Below are positions 52,460-61,884 of a stretch of 64,000 bases of DNA, in pieces (positions within the stretch are counted from its first letter, which is position 1; each line of letters begins with the position of its first letter). The translations under genes and the position numbers were made by a program. This DNA comes from UBA1422 sp041752735 (lineage in GTDB: Bacteria; Bacillota; Clostridia; Peptostreptococcales; Anaerovoracaceae). The notes under the pieces are model-generated. The model did not search any database and had not been told where the DNA came from. It worked only from the letters and a program-made list of their open reading frames with translations. The DNA is taken from contig JBGSVW010000035.1 in assembly GCA_041752735.1 (NCBI GenBank), forward strand, positions 62,001 through 126,000, in the 5' to 3' direction.

Positions 52460-55042
52460 ATGAATCTAGAAAAATTTACAGACAAAGCCAGAGATGCCAT
52501 GGTTGAATGCCAAAATATCGGCATACAGGAAGGCCATCAGCAACTGGATGGGGAACACCTTCATCTCGCTTTAATGCTACAACAAGATGGGTTGATTCCA
52601 AAACTAATTAAATACATGGAAATTGAACCTGCAAAAATTGTTGGAGATTTGGAAGCACGTATTGAACAACTTCCTAGAGTTTCTGGCGGAGATGAGCAGA
52701 TATATACGACTCGTCGCCTAAATCAGCTGTTAATTAATTCGGAAAAGTATGCAGAATCCTTTAAAGATGAATTCATCAGCGTGGAACATATCTATCTGGC
52801 TTTGCTTGAGGAGAGGGGAACCCCGTCAGAAAAAATCTTTCAGAAGTATGGGATTAATAAAGAAAAATTCCTGGCGGCGCTGACCACCGTTCGTGGTAAT
52901 AAAAAAGTTACAACCCAAAATCCAGAGGAACAATACGAAGCCCTACAGAAGTATGGTAGAGACCTGGTTGAAATGGCACGGGAAGGGAAGTTGGATCCGG
53001 TGATTGGCCGAGATGAAGAAATCCGCCATGTCATACAGATTCTTTCTCGAAGAACTAAAAACAATCCAGTACTCATTGGAGAACCTGGAGTAGGCAAAAC
53101 CGCCGTAGTGGAAGGACTGGCACAGCGTATCATCAATGGTGACGTGCCGGAAGGTTTAAAAAATAAAACCATTTATGCATTGGATATGGGTTCTCTGATT
53201 GCAGGTGCTAAATTTCGTGGTGAGTTTGAAGAGAGGCTTAAAGCGGTGTTAAGCGAAATTGAAAAATCAGAAGGCAAAATCATTTTATTTATCGATGAAA
53301 TCCACAATATCGTCGGTGCCGGTAAGGCAGAAGGCGCGATGGATGCGGGCAATTTGTTGAAACCCAAACTTGCTCGTGGTGAATTGCATTGTATTGGTGC
53401 TACCACCTTGGACGAATATCGAAAAAATATCGAAAAGGATGCAGCATTAGAGCGACGTTTCCAAAAGGTCTTGGTTGACCAACCTACGTTGGAGGATACC
53501 ATTTCAATCTTGCGTGGTCTAAAAGAACGGTTTGAAACCCATCATGGCGTGCGGATTACCGACAATGCCTTAATCGCTTGTGCAACCTTGTCCGATCGAT
53601 ACATCAGCGACCGCTTCCTGCCGGATAAAGCCATCGATTTGATGGACGAAGCAGCATCTAAAATCCGTACCGAAATCGATAGCATGCCCGCTGAGCTAGA
53701 CCAAATTTTTCGAAAAATTATGCAACTGGAAATCGAAAAGCAAGCCCTAGGGAAAGAAAAGGATGAAGCTTCCCATAAGCGACTGCAAATCATAGAAAAA
53801 GAATTGGCAGACCTGAAGACAGAGAACGATGCCATGCGAACTCAATGGGAAAGTGAAAAGCGGGCCATCGGTGAGCTGAAAAATACCAAAGAGCAAATCG
53901 AGGAGGTGAAACTTCAAATTGAAGAAGCCGAGCGACAATATGATTTGGAAAAACTGGCCCAACTAAAATATGGCATCTTGCCTGACCTGGAAAAGAAATT
54001 GGTCAAGGATACTAAAAGCGCAGATGAAGCCGAAGGATCCAGACTGCTAAAAGAAGAAGTAACGGTGGAAGAAATCGCGGACGTGGTTTCCAAATGGACG
54101 GGGATTCCGGTCAACAAACTGGTGGAAACCGAAAAAGAACGCCTATTGAAATTGCCTGAAATCTTACATGAACGTGTCATAGGTCAGGATGAAGGAATTA
54201 AGGCTGTATCCGAGGCAGTGCTCCGCGCACGGGCAGGTCTGAAGGATGCAAGTAAACCCATGGGCTCCTTTATTTTCCTTGGGCCAACCGGCGTGGGTAA
54301 AACGGAATTGGCTAAAGCACTTTCGGAGGCCTTGTTTGACTCAGACAAAAATATGATTCGTATCGACATGTCGGAATATATGGAAAAACATTCAGTGTCC
54401 AGACTGGTTGGCTCGCCGCCGGGTTATGTTGGATACGACGAAGGAGGGCAACTGACAGAGGCAGTCAGAAGAAGGCCTTACAGTGTCATTTTGTTTGACG
54501 AGATCGAAAAAGCGCACCCCGATGTTTTCAATATCTTATTACAGTTGCTAGATGATGGGCGTTTGACAGACAATCAAGGCAGAACCGTGGATTTCAAAAA
54601 CACTTTAATCATCATGACTTCCAATATTGGGAGTATGTATCTGATTGAGAATATCAAAGAGGATGGCAGCATCGATCAATCGGTTCGTGAACAAGTTGTG
54701 GAAGAAATGAAAAAACATTTCCGTCCGGAATTTGTCAACCGTATTGATGATATCGTCGTATTCACACCGTTGACCGAGAAGGAAATTGTGAAAATCATAG
54801 AGATTTCCATGAAAGACATTGAATCCAGATTAGCAGATAGGAATATCACCCTAAAACTGACGGATGGCAGCAAAGCAAGAATTGCAAAAGAGGCATACTC
54901 ACCGCTTTATGGTGCTCGACCGGTGAAACGTTATTTACAGAAGTATATCGAAACCGAAATCGCCAGGAAAATCATCAGTGGTGAAATCAAGCCGGGGGAA
55001 GAAGTCGTAATCGATGAAAAAACCCACTTTGGTGACCAGTAA
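52460..55042 (+). CDS. clpB: ATP-dependent chaperone ClpB
   Basis: An 860-residue Hsp100 disaggregase. The N-domain (about 1-150), first AAA+ module with GEPGVGKT, the long coiled-coil middle domain (about 405-520; MAQ/EKDEASHKRLQ region), and second AAA+ with GPTGVGKT, the GYVG pore loop and an ARPVKRYLQ sensor are present. Length is normal. AAGGAGGTGA precedes ATG 52460. Transcription is predicted to be repressed by HrcA at a CIRCE operator, whereas many Firmicute clpB genes use CtsR; no CtsR box was seen. Confidence 0.98.
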   Translation: MNLEKFTDKARDAMVECQNIGIQEGHQQLDGEHLHLALMLQQDGLIPKLIKYMEIEPAKIVGDLEARIEQLPRVSGGDEQIYTTRRLNQLLINSEKYAESFKDEFISVEHIYLALLEERGTPSEKIFQKYGINKEKFLAALTTVRGNKKVTTQNPEEQYEALQKYGRDLVEMAREGKLDPVIGRDEEIRHVIQILSRRTKNNPVLIGEPGVGKTAVVEGLAQRIINGDVPEGLKNKTIYALDMGSLIAGAKFRGEFEERLKAVLSEIEKSEGKIILFIDEIHNIVGAGKAEGAMDAGNLLKPKLARGELHCIGATTLDEYRKNIEKDAALERRFQKVLVDQPTLEDTISILRGLKERFETHHGVRITDNALIACATLSDRYISDRFLPDKAIDLMDEAASKIRTEIDSMPAELDQIFRKIMQLEIEKQALGKEKDEASHKRLQIIEKELADLKTENDAMRTQWESEKRAIGELKNTKEQIEEVKLQIEEAERQYDLEKLAQLKYGILPDLEKKLVKDTKSADEAEGSRLLKEEVTVEEIADVVSKWTGIPVNKLVETEKERLLKLPEILHERVIGQDEGIKAVSEAVLRARAGLKDASKPMGSFIFLGPTGVGKTELAKALSEALFDSDKNMIRIDMSEYMEKHSVSRLVGSPPGYVGYDEGGQLTEAVRRRPYSVILFDEIEKAHPDVFNILLQLLDDGRLTDNQGRTVDFKNTLIIMTSNIGSMYLIENIKEDGSIDQSVREQVVEEMKKHFRPEFVNRIDDIVVFTPLTEKEIVKIIEISMKDIESRLADRNITLKLTDGSKARIAKEAYSPLYGARPVKRYLQKYIETEIARKIISGEIKPGEEVVIDEKTHFGDQ

Positions 55043-55061
55043 ACCTGTACCAAGGTGGGTT
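55021..55061 (+). terminator. Possible terminator overlapping the clpB stop
   Basis: AACCCACTTTGGT (55021-55033) and ACCAAGGTGGGTT (55049-55061) form a strong stem with one mismatch whose loop holds the stop codon at 55040-55042. The T-run is short, so termination would be weak. It also lies between convergent genes. Confidence 0.6.
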
Positions 55062-55109
55062 TGAAAACCGTTAACATTCAATTACATTTCAATTACATAG
55101 AAACACACT

Positions 55110-55775
55110 TTATGGTCGGTGTCTGGCCTTGGAATGGTCCATGTGGATTTCCATTGCCCGGACGCCGGCTTCTACGTCCTTGTCAATAAATGCCTGGAAA
55201 ATATCGCGGTGCTCTTTTAAAACTGTTTGTAGATATTCTTCTTTTTCATCGAAAGTTCGACGTCCATGCCGGATATACGCCTGGTAGGAGGAGAGAAGAT
55301 GGGCAAGCATCCTGTTGTGGGAAGCCTTATAAATGGTCTGGTGAAAGTTCACGTTGATATTCAGCATTTTCTCCACATCATTTTTCATGGTATAGAATTC
55401 CATGAAATCAAAGGTTTCTTCCAACTGCGCCATTTCTTCGTCGGTAATCCTCTCAATTGCCCAGCGCACTGCCTGGACCTCATAAATTTTGCGAAGAATA
55501 AACATATCGTCCATATCTCTGGCTGAAAGCCCCAATACGTAAGCACCCCGGTTAGGGATCATCTCAACCAGACCTTCCATTTCCAACTGTAACAGCGCTT
55601 CGCGAACCGGTGTCCTGCTAACCTTATACTCATCGCAAATAGACTGTTCGATAAGCTTATGATCCTTCTTCAACTTATCAGATAAAATATCCTCTTTAAT
55701 CCGATTAAAGAGATCGGTGGATAAAGGAGCAGCTGTGGTTTTTACGCCGGTCAAGTCATTTTTTGTGATTGGCAT
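55110..55775 (-). CDS. GntR-family (FCD) transcriptional regulator
   Basis: A 221-residue FadR-subfamily regulator. The winged HTH lies at about 20-85 (IEQSICDEYKVSRTPVREALLQLEMEGLV) and the helical FCD effector domain from about 95 with metal-site His/Asp residues (DMDDMF, HQTIYKASHN, HRDIF). It is the third gene after aconitase and isocitrate dehydrogenase (32-base gap), so it probably controls its own operon via the palindrome at 58903. The ligand could be a tricarboxylate such as citrate. Confidence 0.93.
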   Translation of the reverse strand: MPITKNDLTGVKTTAAPLSTDLFNRIKEDILSDKLKKDHKLIEQSICDEYKVSRTPVREALLQLEMEGLVEMIPNRGAYVLGLSARDMDDMFILRKIYEVQAVRWAIERITDEEMAQLEETFDFMEFYTMKNDVEKMLNINVNFHQTIYKASHNRMLAHLLSSYQAYIRHGRRTFDEKEEYLQTVLKEHRDIFQAFIDKDVEAGVRAMEIHMDHSKARHRP

Positions 55776-55807
55776 CGTATTTCACCTATTTCTTATGAGG
55801 GTACCCG

Positions 55808-56947
55808 TTAGGATATCTTTGATAAAATATAATCTGCGAACTGCTCACCGGTGGCACCGTCGCCGCGCCCTGTGATGATCAGTTTCTTCTCCGTCACGGT
55901 GCATTCTTCAATGGCTGCATATAACTGGTCAGCCTTATCTTGATATCCGATATGGGAAAGCAACATGGCTCCGGCGCGAATGACACTGCATGGATCAGCA
56001 TATTTGTCACGACCTTCTTCTACCATTCTTGGTGCTGAGCCGTGAATTGCCTCAAACATGGCGTATCGCTTGCCAATGTTTGCGCTACCGGCAGTTCCTA
56101 CACCCCCTTGGAATTCAGCCGCTTCATCGGTAAGAATATCCCCATACAGGTTGGGTAGAATCATAACCTGGAATTGGGTTCGCCGTTTGGTATCAACCAA
56201 CTTGGCTGTCATTATATCGATGTACCAGTCGTCTACTTCAATTCCCGGATATTCTGAACCAATTCGCTTGCAAACTTCCAGGAACTTCCCGTCTGTGGTT
56301 TTTACGACATTGGCTTTTGTGACGATGGTCACTCGTTTTTTATTATTGGCATTTGCATAGTCAAAGGCAAGTTTGGCAATCCGTTCTGTCCCCTGGGTGG
56401 TAATCACACGAAAATCAATAGCTAGGTCCTCTTGGATGGTGACGCCTTGACTGCCCATAGCATAAAGGCATTCAGTGTTTTCCCGGAAGAAAGTCCAGTC
56501 CACACCTTGATCTTCAATTTTGACCGGACGTACGTTGGCAAACAAATCCAGTTCTTTTCTCATTGCCACGTTGGCACTTTCCACATTTGCCCAGACATCA
56601 CCTTTCCGTGGTGTGGTAGTAGGCCCTTTTAATAGAACATGGCATTTTTTTATTTCTGTAAGTACATCATCGGGGATGGCTTTGCCCACAGCCGCCCTTT
56701 TTTCTATGGTCAGCCCGTCAATCACCCGAAACTCAACTTTGCCTTTGGCAACTTCTTCTGCCAAAAGGGTAGTGAGGACCTTGTGAGCGTTGGCGGTGAT
56801 GGCCGGACCGATGCCGTCGCCACCGATGATGCCTATGATGATGGTCTCTTGTGCCTGATAATCAATAAAGTCCGAAGATTCCTTCATTTTTTCGATTCTG
56901 GCCAATTGGGCCGCTACGATGTTTTCAAACTGCTGCATATAATCCAT
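55808..56947 (-). CDS. Isocitrate/isopropylmalate dehydrogenase family, probable isocitrate dehydrogenase
   Basis: A 379-residue member of the beta-decarboxylating dehydrogenase family: GIIGGDGIGPA, the substrate motif VESANVAMRKELDLFANVRPV (Ser, Asn, Arg), FRENTECLYA, the metal-site ILPNLYGDILTDEAA and EAIHGSAP. Pairing with aconitase on one transcript (4-base gap) makes NAD-dependent isocitrate dehydrogenase most likely; an isopropylmalate or homoisocitrate role is less likely. An N-terminal extension of about 35 residues precedes the Rossmann start. Together they turn citrate into 2-oxoglutarate for glutamate synthesis. Confidence 0.9.
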   Translation of the reverse strand: MDYMQQFENIVAAQLARIEKMKESSDFIDYQAQETIIIGIIGGDGIGPAITANAHKVLTTLLAEEVAKGKVEFRVIDGLTIEKRAAVGKAIPDDVLTEIKKCHVLLKGPTTTPRKGDVWANVESANVAMRKELDLFANVRPVKIEDQGVDWTFFRENTECLYAMGSQGVTIQEDLAIDFRVITTQGTERIAKLAFDYANANNKKRVTIVTKANVVKTTDGKFLEVCKRIGSEYPGIEVDDWYIDIMTAKLVDTKRRTQFQVMILPNLYGDILTDEAAEFQGGVGTAGSANIGKRYAMFEAIHGSAPRMVEEGRDKYADPCSVIRAGAMLLSHIGYQDKADQLYAAIEECTVTEKKLIITGRGDGATGEQFADYILSKIS

Positions 56948-56951
56948 GGAA

Positions 56952-58874
56952 TTATTCTCCTTTTATTTGGTTGATTTTGCCGCCGGCGAGGATGATTTCC
57001 TTTTCAGGCTGGGTGAGACGTGCATTAACATTGTAGACTTTGCCGGTTTCCTTATTTGTAACAGAAACAATTTCATTCTCCATTTGAGCCACAGCACTTT
57101 TCAGTTCTAAAGTTTGTCCGATGGCGAAGTCGTTATAATCCGTTGGATTGACAAAGGTCATGGGAATAATCCCACTGTTGATTAGATTGGATCGATGGAT
57201 TCTGGCAAATGATTTGGCAATGACGAACTTCACACCCAAATATAGGGGGGCAAGGGCGGCATGCTCCCGACTGCTTCCCTGACCATAGTTTTCTCCTCCG
57301 ATGATTGCAACAGCGCCCAATTCCTTGCATCGAGCCGCAAATGCAGGATCTATTTTTTCAAAACAAAAGTTGGACAAGTAAGGCACGTTTGATCGGTAAG
57401 GTAGCAAGCGGGAGTCGGAAGGCATAATGTCGTCAGTGGTGATGTTATCACCACCAACCAAGGCCACACGAACCGATAAATCACCATCAAGTCTTTGGTT
57501 TCGGGGAAAAGGCTTGATATTTGGGCCCATTTCCACGGGAGTGTTGGTTGAATTGCAATCGGTTGGATAGACGATAAAGTTATCATTTGCCGGGAAATCC
57601 GTTTCGTCAATGATGGGCATAGAAACGCCCGATGAGCTACCGTCGGTCAGTACACCGCGAATCGCGGAAATCGCTGCAGTTTCTGGACTGACCAGATATA
57701 CATCTGCGTCGAGGGTGCCACTTCTGCCTTTGAAGTTTCGGTTGAAGGTACGAAGCGAGACAGCCCCGGATTTTGGGGATTGACCCATACCGATGCATGG
57801 TCCGCAAGCGTTTTCGATAATTCTTGCACCAGATGCAATTAAAACAGCAAGCGCACCATTTTCAGCCATTTTGGTAAGAATTTTGCTGGAACCCGGAGAA
57901 ATGACAAGGCTTACATCAGGGTGTACTTTATTTCCCTTGAGTATTTCAGCTACTTTCATTAAATCCGAATAGGATGAATTGGTGCAACTGCCGATGGCCA
58001 CTTGGTCCACCTTGATTTCGCCGATGCTTGCCACAGTGGCTACGTTGTCCGGGCTATGTGGTTTGGCTGCCATGGGGACAAGACCTGACAAGTCAATGCT
58101 GACATATTCATCATAAAATGCATCATGGTCTGCAGTCATTGGAATATAATCTTGCGGACGACCCTGAGACTCGAGATATGCTTGGGTGTTTTCATCGCTT
58201 GGAAAAATTGACGTGGTAGCACCAAGCTCCGCGCCCATGTTTGTGATGGTTGCACGGTCCGTAACGGAAAGAGATTTTACGCCTTCCCCAGTATATTCAA
58301 TGATTTTGCCCACACCGCCCTTGACGGTCAATATTTCAAGAACCTTCAGAATGACATCCTTTGCGGAAACCCAAGGACAGAGCCTACCGGTTAGTTGGAC
58401 TGCTAAAACTTTTGGTACGCTTAGGGTATAGGTCCCCTTTGCCATGGCCACGGCCACATCCAAACCACCGGCACCGATAGCAATCATTCCTAAACCGCCA
58501 CCTGTGGGCGTATGGCTATCAGAACCCAGAAGCGTCTTGCCGGGTTTTCCGTAGTTTTCAAGATGTAATTGGTGACAAATTCCATTTCCGGGCTTGGAGA
58601 ACAAAACGCCATGTCGTTTAGCTACACTCTGAATAAAAGCGTGATCATCCGCATTTTCAAAGCCGGTTTGAAGTGTGTTGTGGTCTATATAGGCGACTGA
58701 ACATTGGGTTTTAACCTGATCTACATCCATGGCTTCCAATTGCAGGTAAACCATTGTCCCTGTAGAATCTTGGGTCAGCGTCTGATCCATTTTGATGGTG
58801 ATGGCTTCTCCGGGAGTTAAGCTACCTTCCACCAAATGTTCCGCTAATATCTTATATGCCAGTGATTTTCCCAT
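56952..58874 (-). CDS. acn: Aconitate hydratase
   Basis: A 640-residue monomeric-type aconitase interconverting citrate and isocitrate. It shows SHTPTGGGLGMIAIGAGG, the 4Fe-4S ligands in AIGSCTNSS and NACGPCIGMG, and the swivel-domain GENYGQGSSREHAALAP. GGAGG precedes the ATG. It leads an acn-idh-gntR operon with a strong promoter and a perfect operator palindrome just upstream. No citrate synthase is present in the window. Together the operon supports an oxidative branch toward 2-oxoglutarate. Confidence 0.96.
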   Translation of the reverse strand: MGKSLAYKILAEHLVEGSLTPGEAITIKMDQTLTQDSTGTMVYLQLEAMDVDQVKTQCSVAYIDHNTLQTGFENADDHAFIQSVAKRHGVLFSKPGNGICHQLHLENYGKPGKTLLGSDSHTPTGGGLGMIAIGAGGLDVAVAMAKGTYTLSVPKVLAVQLTGRLCPWVSAKDVILKVLEILTVKGGVGKIIEYTGEGVKSLSVTDRATITNMGAELGATTSIFPSDENTQAYLESQGRPQDYIPMTADHDAFYDEYVSIDLSGLVPMAAKPHSPDNVATVASIGEIKVDQVAIGSCTNSSYSDLMKVAEILKGNKVHPDVSLVISPGSSKILTKMAENGALAVLIASGARIIENACGPCIGMGQSPKSGAVSLRTFNRNFKGRSGTLDADVYLVSPETAAISAIRGVLTDGSSSGVSMPIIDETDFPANDNFIVYPTDCNSTNTPVEMGPNIKPFPRNQRLDGDLSVRVALVGGDNITTDDIMPSDSRLLPYRSNVPYLSNFCFEKIDPAFAARCKELGAVAIIGGENYGQGSSREHAALAPLYLGVKFVIAKSFARIHRSNLINSGIIPMTFVNPTDYNDFAIGQTLELKSAVAQMENEIVSVTNKETGKVYNVNARLTQPEKEIILAGGKINQIKGE

Positions 58875-58902
58875 TTACGGTTCCTCCATACATTACTTGT
58901 TT

Positions 58903-58944
58903 CATATTGTATACAATTATACAATATGAACAATCCAAAATCAA
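58903..58944 (-). promoter_or_regulatory. Promoter and GntR operator of the aconitase operon
   Basis: CATATTGTATA (58903-58913), CAAT, then TATACAATATG (58918-58928) is a perfect 11-base-pair palindrome of the TTGTATACAA type used by FadR/FCD regulators. On the minus strand TTGATT (58944-58939) and TATAAT (58921-58916) are 17 bases apart, so the operator covers the -10. Confidence 0.88.
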
Positions 58945-59089
58945 TAGTATGTAAGTGGAAATACCAAGATTTATGAAGTTTTATTTTTAAAAAGGCTGGG
59001 TAATAGGTATGTAATTAAATTAAACCTTGTGATATAATTATCAAGACTAACAAGGGCCTTTGGCCTTGAAAAAACCGGGAGGTAAAATT

Positions 59090-59647
59090 ATGATAGATTA
59101 TGATTATTTAGACTGGGGCGTAGGTCTTCCAATCGAAGATGATTTCAAAAAAATTGAGTACCGCGAGCAGGCAAAATTTAATTTTTTCGAAGTGGATACA
59201 GACGAGGTGCTGTATGAAGAAGGCAAAGAAGAAAATGGTTATGACGTCTGGTATCTTCAGTTGCCCACCGAAAAAACCTGGGTGGAAGATTCAGATCAAG
59301 TAATGAACCGAAGGTTGGAACTGGAACGCCAAGTTGCTGATTATGCGGCCAGCATAGTGCCGGGTCACGAGCTATGGCGACGAGGAACCAGTGTGTTTTT
59401 AGACGCTTTTTTACTTGAACCGATCAGCGATATCACTGAAACCAAGTATGACAATGTTTTGTTGCTTGCCTCCGAAGACACACGTCAGACACCTATGGCT
59501 GTGATATGGGAAATGGTCCCCGCTAGTAAACGCAATATTTTAATGAACGTACAGCGGGCAGGCAAAAAAATATACGGTGTGGTCAACGCTAAATATTGCT
59601 CGGCAGGTGATGGACTACTTTGTTTGGAGGTTTACGGCAAAAAATAA
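59090..59647 (+). CDS. Hypothetical protein
   Basis: A 185-residue soluble protein, acidic at the N-terminus (YDYLDWGVGLPIEDDF) with a mixed alpha/beta region, PGHELWRRGTSVFLDAF in the middle and a terminal basic Lys tail. No family was recognised and there is no signal or membrane segment. GGAGGTAAAA precedes ATG 59090. It is divergent from the aconitase operon and followed by a terminator, so it stands alone. A TATAAT at 59033-59038 may be its promoter. Confidence 0.72.
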   Translation: MIDYDYLDWGVGLPIEDDFKKIEYREQAKFNFFEVDTDEVLYEEGKEENGYDVWYLQLPTEKTWVEDSDQVMNRRLELERQVADYAASIVPGHELWRRGTSVFLDAFLLEPISDITETKYDNVLLLASEDTRQTPMAVIWEMVPASKRNILMNVQRAGKKIYGVVNAKYCSAGDGLLCLEVYGKK

Positions 59648-59660
59648 AAACGTTTTCATG

Positions 59661-59690
59661 GAGGGTGTCTTTACAGATGCCCTCTTTTTT
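59661..59690 (+). terminator. Terminator after the hypothetical gene at 59090
   Basis: GAGGGTGTC (59661-59669) and GATGCCCTC (59676-59684) form a stem with two wobble pairs, followed by six T residues. Confidence 0.8.
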
Positions 59691-59733
59691 CATTTTAGGT
59701 TCTGTGGTATAGTGATAGCCATTGGAGGATGCC

Positions 59734-60618
59734 ATGCTTGGATACGTTACAACCGAAAAGCAAGAGTTGAAGCTACGGGAATATGAAATTTATCGCGGAT
59801 ATTATTGTGGTGTCTGCAAATCCATTGGCAAACGGTATGGGCAAATCCCCAGACTGGCCTTAAGTTATGATGCAGCATTTCTTGCCATGGTCTTGGCTAG
59901 CTTAAGCAATGAACCGGATTTGGTTTCAAAAGAGCACTGCATCATTCACCCTATCAAAAAAAACACGGCAATCAGAAACGAAGCCATCGACTATGCGGCT
60001 GATGTTATGCTGATTCTTACCTGGCATAAACTGCAGGATGACGCGAATGATGAAAAGAAAACATCCGCCAAGGCAGCCCTCGCTTTGATGAAACCACTTT
60101 ACAAAAAACTTCGGAAGTCCAGAGGAATTCTTTGTGATGAAATAGGTGACAATCTTCGAGAAATGGCCCAATTAGAAAAATGCAAAAGCAATAATCTGGA
60201 TAAGGTATCGGAGATGTTTGCAAAGATACTTGAAACAGTATTCTTATCGGGTCCTAGGTTAGCGGATAATGACACCCAAAGAGTATTGGGAAGACTGGGA
60301 TACCATCTGGGGAAATGGATTTATCTGATGGATGCCTGGGACGATTTGGAGGATAATATCAAGACCGGAGCATATAACCCGCTGATCTATCGTTATGAAT
60401 ACGACGGAGCAGAGCCACCGAAGGCATTTCGGGAACGGATCAAAGACACTTGCGAGTGGCATCTGTTGGTCTGTTGCGAAGAAATGGGAAAAGCACTGGA
60501 TTTGCTTGAAATAAAAAAAAATAGCGGTATAATAGAGAACATAGTGTATTTGGGACTTTTAAGAAGAACCGAAAAAGTCCTTGGAAAGGAAGAGAATAGC
60601 AATGGGGAATCCCTATGA
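59734..60618 (+). CDS. DUF5685-family protein
   Basis: A 294-residue protein of the DUF5685 group. It begins MLGYVTTEKQELKLREYEIYRGYYCGVC, with an N-terminal CGVC metal-like pair, LSYDAAFLAMVLASL, and DAWDDLEDNIKTGAYNPL, an arrangement of acidic residues resembling isoprenoid-synthase-like helices. ATTGGAGGA precedes ATG 59734. The J-domain gene starts 17 bases before its stop, in another frame, so translation is coupled. The role is unknown; DUF5685 and J-domain genes are often neighbours in Clostridia as far as I recall. Confidence 0.82.
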   Translation: MLGYVTTEKQELKLREYEIYRGYYCGVCKSIGKRYGQIPRLALSYDAAFLAMVLASLSNEPDLVSKEHCIIHPIKKNTAIRNEAIDYAADVMLILTWHKLQDDANDEKKTSAKAALALMKPLYKKLRKSRGILCDEIGDNLREMAQLEKCKSNNLDKVSEMFAKILETVFLSGPRLADNDTQRVLGRLGYHLGKWIYLMDAWDDLEDNIKTGAYNPLIYRYEYDGAEPPKAFRERIKDTCEWHLLVCCEEMGKALDLLEIKKNSGIIENIVYLGLLRRTEKVLGKEENSNGESL

Positions 60619-61204
60619 AATACTGGGCGTAAAAGAAAGCGCTACCGATGAAGAAATCAAAGCGGCATATAAAGTGCTGGTCAAAAAATACCACCCAGAC
60701 AGACATGCTAACAATCCGTTGGAGGATTTGGCCGAAGAGAAACTTCGCCAAGTAAACCTGGCCTATGATGAAATCATGGATATGAGAAAAGGCAAAACAT
60801 CCAATACCTATGGTGGTGCCAGCGGATCCGGCGCTTACGGTGGTCGCCGTACCACAGTGAGTCCGGAATTTGTCGAAGTCAGACGGGATATTGATGCAAA
60901 CCGCCTGAATGAAGCGGCTGCCAAATTGCAACGAGTGCAAACCCGGACAGCCGAATGGATTTTTTTAGATGGAATGATTTCCTACCGCAAGGGATGGTAT
61001 GATGACGCTATCAGCAAAATTCAGCAAGCCGTCTATATGGATCCACAGAACGCAGAGTATAACCAAGCCTTGAACGGACTAAAGAACGCAGGGCAGGGGT
61101 ATAGGAATACAGCATACGGCAGAGGATACAGATCAAATGATGATATGCTCTGTACAGCATGCCAGTTATATTTGTGCGCAGATTGCTGTTGTGACTGCAT
61201 CTAA
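60602..61204 (+). CDS. J-domain protein with cysteine-rich tail
   Basis: A 200-residue protein. The N-terminal J domain (about 3-68) has H31-P32-D33 for DnaK stimulation. A glycine-rich linker (about 70-85), a TPR-like helical pair (about 95-155) and a C-terminal tail with seven cysteines in the last 18 residues follow. AAGGAAGAG precedes ATG 60602. It is not DnaJ itself, since the zinc and C-terminal substrate domains are missing. It may recruit DnaK to the DUF5685 protein or to a membrane site; the cysteine tail may bind metal. Confidence 0.87.
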   Translation: MGNPYEILGVKESATDEEIKAAYKVLVKKYHPDRHANNPLEDLAEEKLRQVNLAYDEIMDMRKGKTSNTYGGASGSGAYGGRRTTVSPEFVEVRRDIDANRLNEAAAKLQRVQTRTAEWIFLDGMISYRKGWYDDAISKIQQAVYMDPQNAEYNQALNGLKNAGQGYRNTAYGRGYRSNDDMLCTACQLYLCADCCCDCI

Positions 61205-61214
61205 AGGAGCATCC

Positions 61215-61751
61215 ATGAATAAGCGTACTCAAAACATTGCAATAGGAGGAATTTGCTTAGCGGGTTCCGTATTGTCATTGTTCTTGGCTTCAATCGTTCC
61301 CGGTGCTGAGCTGACACTTTATGCTGTCAGCTCTCTTTTTGTGGCTGTAATGATTATAGAAGCTGGTATGCGTGGTGGATGGATGATGTATAGCGGAACC
61401 ATCCTGCTATGTTTAATTTTAATTCCAAATAAATTTGCTGTGATTCCATACATCTTTTTCTTCGGATTGTATGGCATCATCAAGTTTTATGCAGAAAAAA
61501 ATAAACATCCTGCTATCCAGTTGGCAGTGAAAGCGGCGGTTTTCCTGGCTGTATTTGGCGGCGGTTATCTGTTTTTCCGTGAATTGTTTTTTGGAAATAT
61601 ACAACTCCCGGATTTCCCGCTTCCCATTCTAGCACTGGTCGGTTTGGCGTTTTTATTCCTATATGACTTTATTTTTACCCAAATAGTCCACTTATACCGC
61701 AAAAGAATCAAGAGAACGGATAAGGAGATTTTAGTGGGAAAAGACCTCTAA
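61215..61751 (+). CDS. Multi-pass membrane protein of unknown family
   Basis: A 178-residue protein with about five hydrophobic helices: after a short basic N-terminus, ICLAGSVLSLFLASIV, then LFVAVMIIEAG, WMMYSGTILLCLILIP, and two more before a basic C-terminal segment YRKRIKRTDKEI. AAAGGAG precedes ATG 61215, 10 bases after the J-domain stop. It belongs to the DUF5685/J-domain operon and is followed by a long terminator hairpin. No function is assigned. Confidence 0.75.
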   Translation: MNKRTQNIAIGGICLAGSVLSLFLASIVPGAELTLYAVSSLFVAVMIIEAGMRGGWMMYSGTILLCLILIPNKFAVIPYIFFFGLYGIIKFYAEKNKHPAIQLAVKAAVFLAVFGGGYLFFRELFFGNIQLPDFPLPILALVGLAFLFLYDFIFTQIVHLYRKRIKRTDKEILVGKDL

Positions 61752-61797
61752 AACCCTCATATTTCAAGTCAATTCCCATATTTATACCGCATTGCTC

Positions 61798-61850
61798 AAT
61801 GTGATAGTATTGTGTAAAACACGCGTTTTCACAAGACTATCACATTTTTT
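61798..61850 (+). terminator. Long hairpin terminator
   Basis: AATGTGATAGT (61798-61808) pairs with ACTATCACATT (61836-61846); inner TTGTG/CACAA and AAAAC/GTTTT segments extend it, and T residues run to 61850. TATAAT follows at about 61854 and may be part of the next gene's promoter. Confidence 0.85.
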
Positions 61851-61884
61851 CGGTATAATAAATCCAGATGAGAGAGGAGTCTTT

